DNA of 64,000 nt from NCBI GenBank assembly GCA_038496675.1, contig CM076652.1:12464359-12528358 (forward strand), written 5' to 3'. Shown piece after piece: positions 24,404-38,496 of this stretch (the stretch's first letter is position 1; each line of letters opens with the position of its first letter). The notes beneath the pieces were generated by a model. The model did no database searches, was not told where the DNA came from, and was given only the letters and a program-made list of their open reading frames with translations. This DNA comes from Rachycentron canadum. Lineage: Eukaryota > Chordata > Actinopteri > Carangiformes > Rachycentridae. Position numbers and translations under genes: made by a program.

Positions 24404-27400
24404 ACATGTTGTTACCCAGAGCAAACCATGACCTTAACATTGTATCATAAGGAAAAGAAAGTGGCATTTTGCTATCTCTCACTATCTAGACCCCCTGGTG
24501 ATATGCACCACACATGTTACAGCAGGTCACTGTTTTCCCCCAGTGACTTGTCAGTCGATCACAATCCAAATGTCTTTTTAAAAATCATAATAGTTACATT
24601 CCCAGTGGAAGGAGCATAGAGACTGTTGGGAGTTTAAAAATCAGAAAAAACAAAACTACCTTTTACTATATGGATATGGAAAGGATAAGACTGTTATTGT
24701 CTATATTCTTTCTGTTGTCAACAAATCTTTAAACCAACAGTATGTTTCAATTTCTTAACTCTGTCTACTGACTCATTTCTTACATCTGTAAATGTAAATC
24801 TATGTAAAAAATGAGTCACACACATAAATGAGCTTGGATGACCATGTTAATCATAATGAAGTTATATGTTATTCAACACACCAGTGTAGCTCACTGATGT
24901 GTTTTCAACCTCTGAGGTTGAAAAATGAAGCCAACATGGGATTGCCAAAAACTGCAGTTCTTTGAATGGCCTCTTGAGGCTGGCTCCAAAAACAACTCCA
25001 TCCCCATAGACTCCCATGTTAAAAAACCCAAACAGCAGAAATAAACATATTTACAGCCTAGAGCCTACAAAATTGATTTTGGTGTCTGCTGCTCTTTCAA
25101 TTTCAGCCTTCGTGACAACTGACGACAAATTTTTATGTCTAAATGTCATTAAGGCTTAAAGTTTTGAATAATTGAGGGTGTGCTGCTTTAAGTGACGAGT
25201 GAATGAGCGTATGCCTGCCACAAACCGGTGTGCATGCTGTTTGCCCGTTTTTGAATTAGCTGGGGTCTTGGCAAAGTCAGGCACTGACAAGATGGGGACG
25301 ACAGAGCTGCCCACCTTCAAATTGGCTGACGTCACAGAGTCTATGTCCATCTTTATTTAGAGTCTCTGGTTTTCAGTAGTGCTCTAGGGCAATAGATTAC
25401 CTCAGGCATTAAGTACACAGACAGTTTTTGTTAGTAGGAACAGTTAATTGCTGTTTTTTTTTTATTTGTTGACAATACAAAAATGAAGAACATCACCAGA
25501 TTTATCCTTTAATATTACAGTGGCCCTGCAGGCTGAGATAATTCATCTCCACTTCTTATAGTATCACCAGGTCAAACCCAGCTGAAGTGTCTCCATGAAG
25601 AATGGACACACACTCTGTGACATTTGTGTTTCATTTGTGCATGTATTCATTCACTCACGTGGACATACACACACATTATCCGTGGCAAGTCGATAGGGTG
25701 AGAAACCCAGGTTGTTGACGTGTGTATTAGCCTGCCATATTTATTGGCTGCTGTGGTATTTTCGGGGGCTGGGTAGCTCTGTTCAACTTGACCTCTGCAT
25801 TGATTTCCATGATACGTGTTAGAGCTACAAGGACACTGTGGCTTGTGATTTATGGCAGATGTCACATGAACACACACACGTGCACACACACGCACACACT
25901 CCTCACTCAGCCTCAGGCTCCTGTCAGTGTAGCATTTGATAACTTCACCCCAAATATTTTCCATGCAGCAGCAACAGCAGCAGCAGCAGCTCTGCATGCA
26001 CAAATAAACACTTATTTAATGTTTGTCAATGTTATGAGAAAGAGTGCTGCTGAAGTGGCACTGGGCAAAAACAAAGACAAAACAGTTCAGAGTTCAGAAA
26101 ATAATTGATTTTTAAAAAAAATCAAAAATCAAAACATAGCTCAAGTTCAGTGCAAACTTACTACAAACTGTGTTTAAATATTGATGATATCCAACATGAC
26201 TAGTTGTTTTGTGGTACAGACAGACTAAAACTGGTCCTGAGAGCCTGTAATGATAGATTGAAGATGCCTTGGTGGTGGATCAGTATCCCTTAATTTGACC
26301 CTCTTTCCTCCCGATGCTGCCTTTTTTTTCTGCTTCCCTCTCATTTCTTTCCTCCTTGTTTTTTATTTTACCTTGGTTAAGATGCGAGGTGGACTCTCTT
26401 GCTGTATGTGAGACCAGAATTCAATCTCTGCTTTTGAGTATTTATTTTAAGTGGGACACAAGATATTGTGTGTAACTAAAACATATACGTATGTTTATAT
26501 TTTAGTGGGTGGAGAAGCTGCTGGCACGCACACATGTGAGTGTGTTTCAGCTATATTTCTATTCAGTATATGTGTGTGTGCAGTGTCTTTTTGTATTCAT
26601 GTAGGAGGCTGAGATGGGTGCTGCCTCAAAGGAAGCTGCTGTCAGGCTCTCCTTTGCTGTTAATTGTGTGTGTGTGTGTGTGTGTTTATCTTTGTGTGCA
26701 ACTGTGTGTGTGTATTTGTGCTCACTAGTGTGTGCTGATGAAAACAGGGTTGTGGAGCTCCACCTCAAGGGCACTGTTATTAATGAGATGAATAAAAGAC
26801 CATGACAATGGCTTGATAACACAGAGGAGATAAAAACCACACACAATTACAAACACACAAACATCATATGGGAGCTGGACAATTTTCTCTTGCCAAAAAA
26901 AAACCCCCAAACAAACAAGAACAAGAATAAAAGTGCAAAAACAACCATAATCAATTTTTTATGTTTTCTATCCTCCAGAGACAGTGAAAATAAACGCAAA
27001 GAAAGGGTGTAAAAGAAAGGGAATGAATAAAACAACGTGTTTGGTAATGTCTCAACCAGAGAACAAACAAGTGAGCAAGTAAGCGCCATCCTAATTGGTC
27101 AAAGAGCTGGTGTCACTAATGAGCTCTTAATTAACAGAGGACTCGCTTAAAGCACATGTAAGCACAGAAACAGCAACACACACATATATACACACACACA
27201 CAGGAAACATGCCTGCTCTGTGATGTTTACATTCATTTAGACTGAGCAGAAAGCTTTGATGTGAGATCTAACATGCAAGCATACAATCACACACACACAC
27301 ACTCATACACAGGCAGACGTGTGCATGCAGTCTGCCATGCTCACTGAGTTGAGGAGATTGGGATAAATGCCAACAGATTTTGACCCGAGGTGATAACAAC

Positions 27401-27855
27401 AACTCCTGGTAGCTCCCTCACACAAACACACACGCACATACATAGACGTGACATTCACATGCTCAAAGTGCACACATACACCAACACGCGGAGTAAAACT
27501 GTAATAAGCAGCTCGGTGTATGATAAGGAGCAGATGGCAGGAGGATTAGCCAAATGAAAATACAGCAGCTAAAATTTGCCAGCATTAATATCTTTTACAG
27601 GGAGGTGGACTCCTTAACAAGCACACAGGCAGGCACACACAGGCAAACACATACTACACATCTGCTGGACTGAAACAGGGAGAGAGAGAGAGAGAGAGAG
27701 GGAGGGAGAGAGCAAGAGGGGGGAGAGAGAGGAAGAACAAGAGAGGAAGAGAGAGAGAGGGGGGAGAGGGAGGAAGAGAGAGAGGAGGGAGAGAGAGAGG
27801 GAGAGGGAGAGAGAGGGAGAGGGGGAGAGAGGAGGGAGAGAGAGGAGGAGGGAGA

Positions 27856-27888
<33 letters not shown>

Positions 27889-28204
27889 NGGAGAGCGAGG
27901 GAGAGAGAGAGAGTAGTCAAATACTCAGTCCTCTGCCCCCGCTGGTCCTGCACCATCTGCATGTTCATGAACCATGTCAAAACATAATTGATTGAATGTG
28001 TCAGTGTGTATGTACTGAGTCTGTGTGTGTGCATGTGTGTAGGAGGGGCCTCGACTCTGGGCAACAGAGCTGGTTAACAGCAGTTATATGGCAGTTACCA
28101 TCAGACAGGGCATGTATGCTTTATAATGCAGATGTGTGTTTGCACACGTCTGGCTTGTGAGGTGCCACAGTGCTCCAGCCGAAGGATATGGTTGGTCCTC
28201 TCAT

Positions 28205-28280
<76 letters not shown>

Positions 28281-31200
28281 ATGTCGCTTCACTGAAGAGC
28301 CTGTTGATTACCCATGGGCTTGGCTCTGTCTGCCACCTGGCCGCACCATGTTAGCAGGTTCCCAGTGAACTTTCACAAATGACTACACACCAGACACACA
28401 GACACACAGACACACACACACACACACACACACACACATTTACTCCTCACCTTTCTATGCATCTCACTACCCAGTTGATCTTTTTCTTAAAACAAGCAGG
28501 CACCACAAACATGCTGTGATTTTAAAGGGTCAGTTTACCGAAGTTCATCCCCCAAAACTAAAAACCCGGTTTACCTCTCGTGGGATGTTGCCCCATCCAT
28601 CCATTATCTATACTGATTATCTGTCAGGGTTGCAGGGGGGCTGGAGCCAATCCCAGCTGACACTGGGCAAGGGTGGGGTCACCCAGTCTATCGCAGGGCC
28701 GACATATAGAGACAAACAACCAGTCACACTCACATCGATGAGCAATTTAGACCAATTAACTTAAATGTGCTTGTCTTTGGACTGTGGGAGGCAGTTGGAG
28801 TACCTGGAGGGAACAGGGACACACAGAAATGCCCCAGAACCGAACCCAGAACCTTCTTGCTGTGAGGCGATGGTGCTAACCACCATGTCGCCACATAGAT
28901 ATTTATTTATCCACTAAGTTTTTGAGATGCTCGTCCCTGAAATCAGTATTTTACTGTTGGTGCCTGTAAAACTTAGAAACAATACTCTGGATGATACACT
29001 CACCTTGCTTTTTTAAATCAATTTTCTCAAGCTGTTAAACTAATGCAAGAATTGTTTCAGTGAAAAGTAAACACATTATTAATCAGTTGATTTAGAATAC
29101 ATTTCATAACCACCAAATACTCAACATCTGTTCATTATTTTTTAACATGCATGTAAAAACACTGGACAGTTTGTGATGATAATTAACAAAAACACTTGCA
29201 CATGTGCAAGAGAGTAACAAAGAGTGGTACGAAGAATAATATTTATGTCACCAAAAATCTAATAAGAGACAGATCCTTTTTTGGGTTGATCCAATTGGTG
29301 CAATTTTAAAACACATAGAACAAGATTTATTGTTGGAAGTATAGATACTTGAACTAGCAAACCCACCCACCCATACCTTGGGGTATTCATAGAGAGAAAG
29401 CAATTTTAATGAATACCATTGAAAGTGTGTTCTTAGTGTCTAGAGTAATCACAACCTTATTTCTGGAGAGACAAACTGCTCTGGCAAGCTGACCCTTCAA
29501 TTCAGATAAATTCAATCTGGTATTCATTCAAACTCTGTGTAATGCAGATCACAGCATGCAGCCTCTGTAGGTACAAACGCAGACAGGCTGGTGTCTGACA
29601 TTTAGACTTTCTGTTGAAACAAAGTTGCAGAAAGAAAAACATATTAACAAGAAAACGTCAAATATGTCCCACATTCTGTTGCACACACACACACGCACAC
29701 ACGGTTACAGGGCACGTGTTTGTTCATGTGTGATCTCTCGCCACCTTGTTCTGCTTCTGACTGTATTTGCATAATCTACATAATGATGCTGGCTTTAATT
29801 GCCCACGCCCAGGTAAGGGATCATGTGGTTAAGTGGGAGATCATAATTATGTAAATAATTGGCCTGACCACAGCAAGCTGCTACTCTCTGCCACCCATCT
29901 GGAGGGTGGAGGAGGAAGAGGAGGAACATTACAAGAGAGGGAGAGGGGGAGGACAGAAATGGAGAGAAAGAGGTGAGAAAATTAGGTAAAGGAGAAGGAT
30001 AAAGAGGGATGGTATGAGAGAGAAAGGAGAAACAGAGGGATGAAGGAATGAGGACAGTTTGAGAGGAAGGTGGAGGAACATATGGTGAGAGTGATGGCTG
30101 AGAGGATGAGGAGGAGGATAATTAGAGGAGGAATTGCAAAGAGTAAAAAGGATGAAAGAAAGTTATGTGTGATTGTCTGTATGTTTAATCTGTTGAAGAG
30201 TTCTGCCACAAGTTCCTGATCTCTGCCGTTTTAATGTAATGCTTGATTTAGTTTCCCCTTTTAAGTTTGTCCCCACAAGACAGTTCTATCTTCAGCCCTA
30301 GAAAAACCCAAACACAGTTAGACACACTTCAGAACTGAAGAAAGGACGTGCCACACATCAAATAGTCAGCTCTAGAACTTACTGGAAGGTTGTCAAAAAG
30401 GAAAATCTGAAATATCACATGCACATAGTACTTGATTATTTGAGGCACCTTTAGTTCAGGTACGTACCATTTACCTTGATCATGGACTCAAAGGTGACAA
30501 TGCACATCAGAGCAAAAACCAAGCCTTGAGGTGAAGTGAACTGCTTGCAAAGCTTAGATACAGGATTGTGGTGAATCACAGATTAGGCTGCAAATTGGTC
30601 CTAGTCAAACTGAGCTGACAGGGAAGAAGGGCCAAGGTAAAAGAGGTGACCAAGAACCTGATGGTTGCACTAGCTGACCAAAGATCCTGTGTAGAAATAG
30701 AAGAAACTCCCAGAAGGACAACCATCACTACATTACTCCACTGGTCTGAGCTTCAGGACAGAGAGTCCAGACAGAGCTTATAAAAAAAATTCTCTAAGAA
30801 GATTCTGATGAAATCGAGATTGAACTGTTTGGCCTCAATTCTTAACATTGAGTCTAGAAACCAGGCATCACCTGGCCAATACCATCCCAACAATGAAGCA
30901 GCAGCAGGGACAGAGAAACTGGTTAGGTTTGAAATGTACAAAGATATCCTTAAAAACAAATAAAAACTTGGCCCAGGATGCTCAGGACCTCAGACTGGGC
31001 CAAAGACTCGCCATCCAACAGGCAATGGCCTTAAGCACATAACCAAATCAACACAGGAAGGGGTTAGGGACAACTCTGTGAATGACCTTGAGCAGCCCAG
31101 TCAGAGCTGTGACTTGAACCAAATCAAACATCTGTGGAGAAGACCTTACATTAACAACATTTATTCTCTTATTCTTTATTCTCCAGTAAACTTAAAATCC

Positions 31201-31539
31201 ATCCACGGTCTTAACTCCCAAAATCACTCTTGTGAAGACATCATATCCTGTGCAATGTCTCTATTCTGGAAGATTTTGGAAGCACAGTGGTACAGAAACA
31301 CACACAAACACACACACACACACACACACACGTTCACACACCCTGCCACTGTATCCACTGCACAGATGGTAAAGGCAGCAGCCCCTTTACACAGACAAAG
31401 GGAAGGTAATTCTCTCTGCAGGACGTGAACAGAGCTGGAGCTGGAAAGGAGCAACACACATCAACACTCCCCTCCCTGTTTCCTCGTCTCAGCCCCAGGC
31501 CAACAAACAACACAGGAGTAAACTGACAATGTGAGGGCT

Positions 31540-31587
<48 letters not shown>

Positions 31588-32146
31588 TGTGTGCATGCAC
31601 TGCTGAAATAGGCTTGAGGAGGAGAGGCAGGAAAAATAAGAGAAGAGGGAAGAGAGGGAGAAAATGAGAGAGAGATAAAATGAAAAAGAGAGGGAGAGTG
31701 CAGAGAGGGAGGAGGTAATAAACAGGATTAGTGCTTATCTTTACAGCAGTGTGTGTGTGTGTTTGTGCGTGTGTGTTTTGCCTGAGGACAAAGTGACTGA
31801 CTCCAGCATTACCTTTGCCAATGTGTCTTCATCCCCAGGTAGGCCTATCTCTTCTCTCTGGACTCCCCCTGCTTTGTGTGTGCTGGTACACAATGTACTT
31901 TATGTGTGTGCATGTGTGAGTGTATGTGTGTGTACATGCACTCATCCATATAGTCACTCTGGGTAAGGTTTGTGTACTTTGGGTGTGTGTGTAGAGGTGA
32001 TAGTAAATAAATGTACATGCACATGCACATTCAGTGTGTGTTTGTGTTTAGTGATACAGCAGTGAATCTGTTCAGTTTTGTGTGTGTGCATGTGTACATT
32101 TCCTCACACTGTTTTGCATGGTGATTGTGAACACACAACTGTACAG

Positions 32147-32187
<41 letters not shown>

Positions 32188-33224
32188 CTGCCTGAGGATA
32201 AAGAGTGTACTCACCTCGTTGTTGCCTTTGCAGTTCGTCTGAATTGCCAATAAATCTTTCTTGAGGGTGTTTGTACGTACATGTACATGTGTGTGTCTGT
32301 GTGTGTGCGTTTGTGTAAATGTTCAGAAGGTGGTTTCAGTTGCCATTATAATGCTTGTCCAGCCCCATAGCGCCATTGTTTGTGACAGTGTTTCTGTTTG
32401 TAATCTCCTACCTGACCAGAGCTAACAGGCTGCTACAGCGTCTCACTTTCACTGGATGAGGAAGGAGGAATACATTTAAATAATCAGGGGTTTGGGTTCA
32501 TGGCTGATATTATGCCTCACTGCTTTTGTAAATGAGCATCTGTGTGTGTGTGTTTATGTGCAAGCAAGCGCATCTGTTTTCAAAGACATCTGTGGATGTC
32601 TTGGTGGATTGTTCCTGTAGCAGTGTCCCCAGCTTTATACTCTTCTTCACTAGAAATGAATAGACACAGCCTAAGAAAGGAAGCAGGAGACGAAGACAAA
32701 CCATGCATGTGCTTGTGTGTTTGTGCATATAAATGTGTGTATGCTTGGGTGTGTGATGGATAGAGGGCTTTATGAGAGAGGAATAGGCTAATGACCAGGT
32801 CTCCAGAGGCAGTAAGATTCCTGGAGCTATTACTGCCAGAGTTCATAATGGCCTCTGTGCTTGGCCTCTTTTACACGCTACTTAATGGGGGATCCAACAG
32901 TCCAATGCCAAGTATAACCCACCCCGAGAATACACACCGCTGTGCGCTTTGACCCCAACACACAAGCGCACACACACAAACACACAGAGCAGCACATGCT
33001 CAATCACGAGCTTCTTGCATGCACCTGCAGTTGCACACACACCAACTAGTGTGTACATTTTACAATTTGTCTTTCTCTCTCTCACACACACATACACACT
33101 ATACAACCCCTATAGGTCACAAAGGATGGAGGTGAGACACCCACCTTAGAGAAAACTGAAAGTGTCTGCCTGCAGCGCACAGCCAAACCATAAATCATGT
33201 CAGGCTACACTCACACACGTGCGT

Positions 33225-33263
<39 letters not shown>

Positions 33264-34390
33264 CTGTTGTTCGCTTCCCTCTTTTCTCTTGTGTAGGTTT
33301 GAGTACAAGAGAGAGGGATTTGGGGATTATAGAGGAGCCTCACTTTTTTCTTTTCTTTTTCTTTGCTTCCTTCAGTTCTTGTTTCCATAGAGAAAAAAGT
33401 GGGGAAGTGAGGGGCCACTAATCTGTGTGTGCGTGTATGAAAGTACAAATGTGTGTCTGTTAGGGTGTATGTTTGTGTTTATGCATACGTGTGTGTACTT
33501 CTTTCATCACTGAATGGATCTCAGGGAAAGACTTGAAGGAGACAGTCTATTCATTGAGGAAAACATCAACGCTGTTTGGTGTTACTGTGCGTCTGGCATC
33601 TTAGAAATGCAAGAGTAAGGGAGGGAGGAGAGGGAGGATAGGGGGAGACATAAAAAGTGAGCGGGAAGAGGAGGATGGACAAGGTAGAAATCTGCACTCG
33701 GAAGTGCAAATCAATGCAAAACAGCTGTTAAATAGCTGCAAAGTGGAGCAGCTGCTTGGGAGATGAGGAGAGAGGGATCGGGAGATGAAGGGATGTATGA
33801 TCAAGAAACAGACAGGGACAGAGAGAGAGAGAGGGGGAAGAGAGGGGCCCATGGGAGATATTGAAATTTTAGACTAAATGAAGCAGGATGAGAGCTTATA
33901 GCACATGATGACAGATGAATATTAATAAACATGTGTGTAACTTCATACGTAGGTTTGCGACTCCAGTAGATAGCATGAATTAATTATTTTTGCCTTACAT
34001 AAGTTGTAGTGTTATGTCAGATAAACTCCCAAGAGCTTATCAAAATTTATTTGGAGAGATTTAAGAGTAAAAAAACAACTAATAAATGCATTAAAAGTAA
34101 TTTACATATTTTGGTTGTGGTTTGGTTATTTAATAACCAGTGTGATTGTAAATAGCTGTAATATGAGTTAAACTGTCCTGTGTATTTCTCAGTACAGTGT
34201 GAGTGCACAGTGAGGCAGGAGGAGCTGACTGGAACAGATCTGATTGTCTCCAGTGGACAGTAAACATGTCCAGGCTTTGAGCTATCAGCAGTCTGAGGCC
34301 ACATCTTCCTCCTCTCCATCCCTCAAGCTCTCCAGGGAGCATCAGTGGAGCAGGTGCTCGCCCTTCCCCTCCCCTCCTCCTCTGATACCC

Positions 34391-34427
<37 letters not shown>

Positions 34428-35605
34428 CTCTCTCTCTCTCTCCCTGAGGACAGTTAACGTGTTGTCCTACTCCTTTCCACATCTGCTACTGGGGGTGAAT
34501 CACACAGTATATCGCTGCACACAGACCCGCTGCTATTCATCTTCACAAGGATGCGCAAAAATCGTAGATTCTCTTTTCTTTGTTGAGGCGGTAAGTTTTT
34601 TTTTTTTTTTTTTTTTTTTTCAGTTTCAGAAATATCTTCTCCTGCTGTTTTTGACGTGGGTTTGGATGGTCACTGGGTTATTGTCGCCTGTGGTGCTGTG
34701 TGGTGTCTTTCTCTATAATGACCTTCCATGACATCAGTTTTTAAAAACCCACATTATTTCTATGATGGCTTTACTTCGTCTGTAGTTGTCAAGCGTGACT
34801 CACTTCATATGCTGTTTCCCGTGTTATGGCTGCGATAGTTACAGATAGTTACATTTGTGGGCTGTTATAACCTGCCAAATTCACACGGATTACAGGAAGC
34901 TAGAGAAGGAAGTGAAAAAAATATTTAGGCTATTTCTGGGTAAACTGTAGATGATGTGAGACTCAAAGTGTGTGATTGAATCGGTAATGTGTGATCAGAC
35001 AAACTGGTTGAGCTTGAAGACCGGAGGAGAAAACCGCTTCTGGTTACCACTTTCAAAATAAAGGGCCTTTAACGCGTTTAACAGTAACTTAATTGGACCA
35101 AAGGTAAAACTGCGAGGAAAATTCAAGCGCTGGAAAACCCACTGTCGTCTTTTTCTACAGAAAACGACGTATCCTCAAATATAGCCTCATGAAAGCAGCA
35201 GTGCATGCTCTTATTTTTAGTTCAGACTCCTCCACTTCCTGTTTTGTGTGGTTCACAGCGGGTCTCTTGACGCAGCTGCAGGAGGTGAGGCTTGGAGAGG
35301 TGTTTGTGGTTCCTTGTTGTGTTGTCTTTCTTGTCAAACCTGTCGGTGATCAAACAGAGCTGCTGTTTGCTCCTAATAAACTTAACGGCCTGGAAGACAG
35401 ACCTGAAACGCTGCGGTGTGTCACACAGTTTCTCTGAGATGGTTTGTCACACTGCACCCATGGGAGTTAGAGGAGTCGCTCTTTAATCCGGGACCTTTAA
35501 CAGCGGCTGTATTGTTTGGCTGAGATAGATGCCGCTGGGCGCATTAACAGCAGTCAAGCGGATCACGTCGCTTTTGTGTGTGTACACAGCCCGCAGGTGG
35601 AGTTC

Positions 35606-35674
<69 letters not shown>

Positions 35675-38406
35675 GCACTCACACACGCGCACACACACAC
35701 TCCATGCGCCATGTGCTGTTCCTGACCTGCCGTAGACCAGCTGCTCAGCAGGGGTTAGTGAGTAAACCTTCAATCTCTTTAATTACCTCCTTCTCATATA
35801 GATGCTGTAAACCCAGACTCCACCGCTCACACACTCCCCGTGGCTTCAGATTCACCCCACTGTCTATTTCTTTAAAGTGTAAACGTGTGTTGTAATTGTT
35901 GTTCAGTGAATTGTTTAAGTTGTTGTAAAAATTAGCACCATATTCTTCTACTGATGTGTTTTTCATAGGTTAGTCGGTATGTTAATATCTATGAAACTTT
36001 TATGAAACATCTATGAAGAAGGAAACATTTTCAATGTCCAGTTGAGCTGCTTTCCTCTTTTTTATATCATTGTAAATATAATACATGTTTGGACTTAGTT
36101 TTGGTCCATGGGCTGGAACAAAACAAGATATACTGAGGAGGTTTAACAGTTCAAAAAATTAATCGATGAATCGAAAACCAAACAAACAAACAAACAAACA
36201 AACACTGTTCATTCTTGACATTAGAAACCACAAATGAATAAACACTCAACACAAGCTCCATTTAGTAGCTGATAAGGAGCTTTGGATCATATTACATCTT
36301 CATCAGCAGATGAGTCTGCCAAGTCAGAGCTGTCGATGTTCCCTTCATGGATTTCTTGTCCATATTGGCTGAACCACAAAAGTGGAGGTTTAAAGTTAAT
36401 TCTCAACTTTTGAAAAGACAGTTGAGGAAACTATATCAACAAGCGTGTAATCCACATAATGATCAGTGGTTAACTGCCTTAAATATAAACATCGATAATG
36501 AAAATAATCATTAGTTATAGGCCAACATAAGATGTACACTGAAAAATAGAAAGTTACTTAATTACAGCTGAAACAGACTCTAGACAGACATACAGCTGAC
36601 AGCCAGCCAAATAGCACATATTCAAGTTGATACGCATGACAGTAATGACAGTAAGAAATAAATCAACAACGAGGCTGATTTCCATATTTATTTGGTCTCA
36701 TCTAAACAGTCATAATATACAAAAGAATAATTCATAACATCTGTGAGCCTAACTTTTTTCTCTTGCTCAGATTTGCTAACCCCAAATGTACTTTGAATGT
36801 CTCATTCAATGTTAACATCACTTACTACAGTGATTGTTGTTGCAGGTAGCACACACCTCAATTATACCCTGTACTTTATCCTTATTCAACACCTGCCTTA
36901 CAGGCCAGTCTCTTTATGCACCTTTGTGCAATGAGAATGTGTCTGTGTGTGTTCTCCCCCCTCGTGTTTGTTCAGATGGTTGAGGTCTAGCCAACGCGGT
37001 GTCGACACCTGGTGAGCAAAACCGGCCTCAGGCCAGAGGAGGAGGAACTGTTGCTGTCAACTGTCTGACACGACCCTCTGTATGCACCTCCACTAACACT
37101 GAACACACACACACACACACCAAATAAAAAACAGGAATCAGACGCAGCCAGGCGCCGAAAACAAACTGAGACAGAGTAAGATTGGTTTGCCTCAGATTGT
37201 TTTATCTTTTTGCATCATCTCCGTATCAGAGAGAGGCGAGACTGAGCCACACGTTGCAGAAGAGATCGATGACAGAGGGGGAAGCAGAAATGCAGCCGAC
37301 GTGATGGGAGAGGCTGTCGAGTGAGTGGTAGGAGACTGAAAAGAGATAGTGAGGAGGAGATGACAAGGCAAAGAAACGATAACATGGACAGATAGAGAGA
37401 AGTGTAAGGGGTTCCAAAACAGCTGCTATTTATATTTTCTGCTTTCTGTATCTGACAGACAGTGACAAGATGCTCATAGACAACTACACTGATTAGAGAA
37501 ATGGAGACAGGGTCACTGAAAGAGGAAAAGTGCCCTGCAGCCTGGAGGAGGGGGGTGTGAAGGCCTGAGTTTTAGAGAAGAGAAGAGAAGAGAAGAGAAG
37601 AGAAGAGAAGAGAAGAGAAGAGAAGAGAAGAGAAGACGTAGCCATCCTGTCTTTGCTGACAGGCCACATTTCTGCTCTAAGCTGTAGCAATGATAATTTA
37701 TTGACCTTTCACTAACATCTTGACTGTGTTATGATTGCACAGTAAACATGGCTCTGCTCTAGCGGACACACTGTTTAATATAAAACTGAGTAATGACTGC
37801 TACATTAACCATCCTTTCTGCATTGTTTCTTTTCCTGCTGTATGCTATTAATTCTCTGCTCCACTGTGTCTTTGGATGTGCTTCCTGTTTGTTTGTTTTT
37901 TGCTGGAGGTGTTGGTTATTACAGTATGTGGTTTTTCTGCTCCATTTATCCCTGGACCATAAATGCATGCTGGCTGTTTGGTCCCTAGGAGTCACATGCA
38001 TATGTTTTGTGATGCACAATCCCTGAATCCTGAGTCAGCTAATTGTGTATGTGTCTATCTTTGCAAGGATACACACAGACTGCTCACATATGTGCGTTTC
38101 TGATGATGTCATTGTTTTGTCTTATGTCATTTTGCTGACGTTTGTGTTAATTTGCATGCCTATTCCTGTGTTCATGAATGTGCCTGATGCTGGACTGGGA
38201 GAGTGTGTTCGTTGTTTATGGATTGTAAGGAAGTGTTAAGTGTTTCAGTGCGGGCTGCAGAGTCACTGGAGCTAGTAAAGCCATTTAGCAGCCCCTGGAG
38301 TAACCCTGGAGACTGCTGTGTTGACGCCACTCTGACTGCTATTACAGACAAGTTTAAGAGGCTGTAAAACATTTGGCTACTTTTTCTCTCTCGCTCTCTT
38401 TCTCTA

Positions 38407-38496
<90 letters not shown>

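Noticed and set aside
24217..24619. Many open frames coding for (HT)n, (CV)n or (RE)n peptides over CA/GT/GA repeats throughout the window
   Set aside because: Dinucleotide microsatellites stay open in several frames by default. There are no splice sites, homology or codon bias to support genes.
27654..28064. 136-codon minus-strand Ser/Leu/Pro-rich frame over the GA tract
   Set aside because: It is a pure translation of a low-complexity purine tract containing an N; not a gene.
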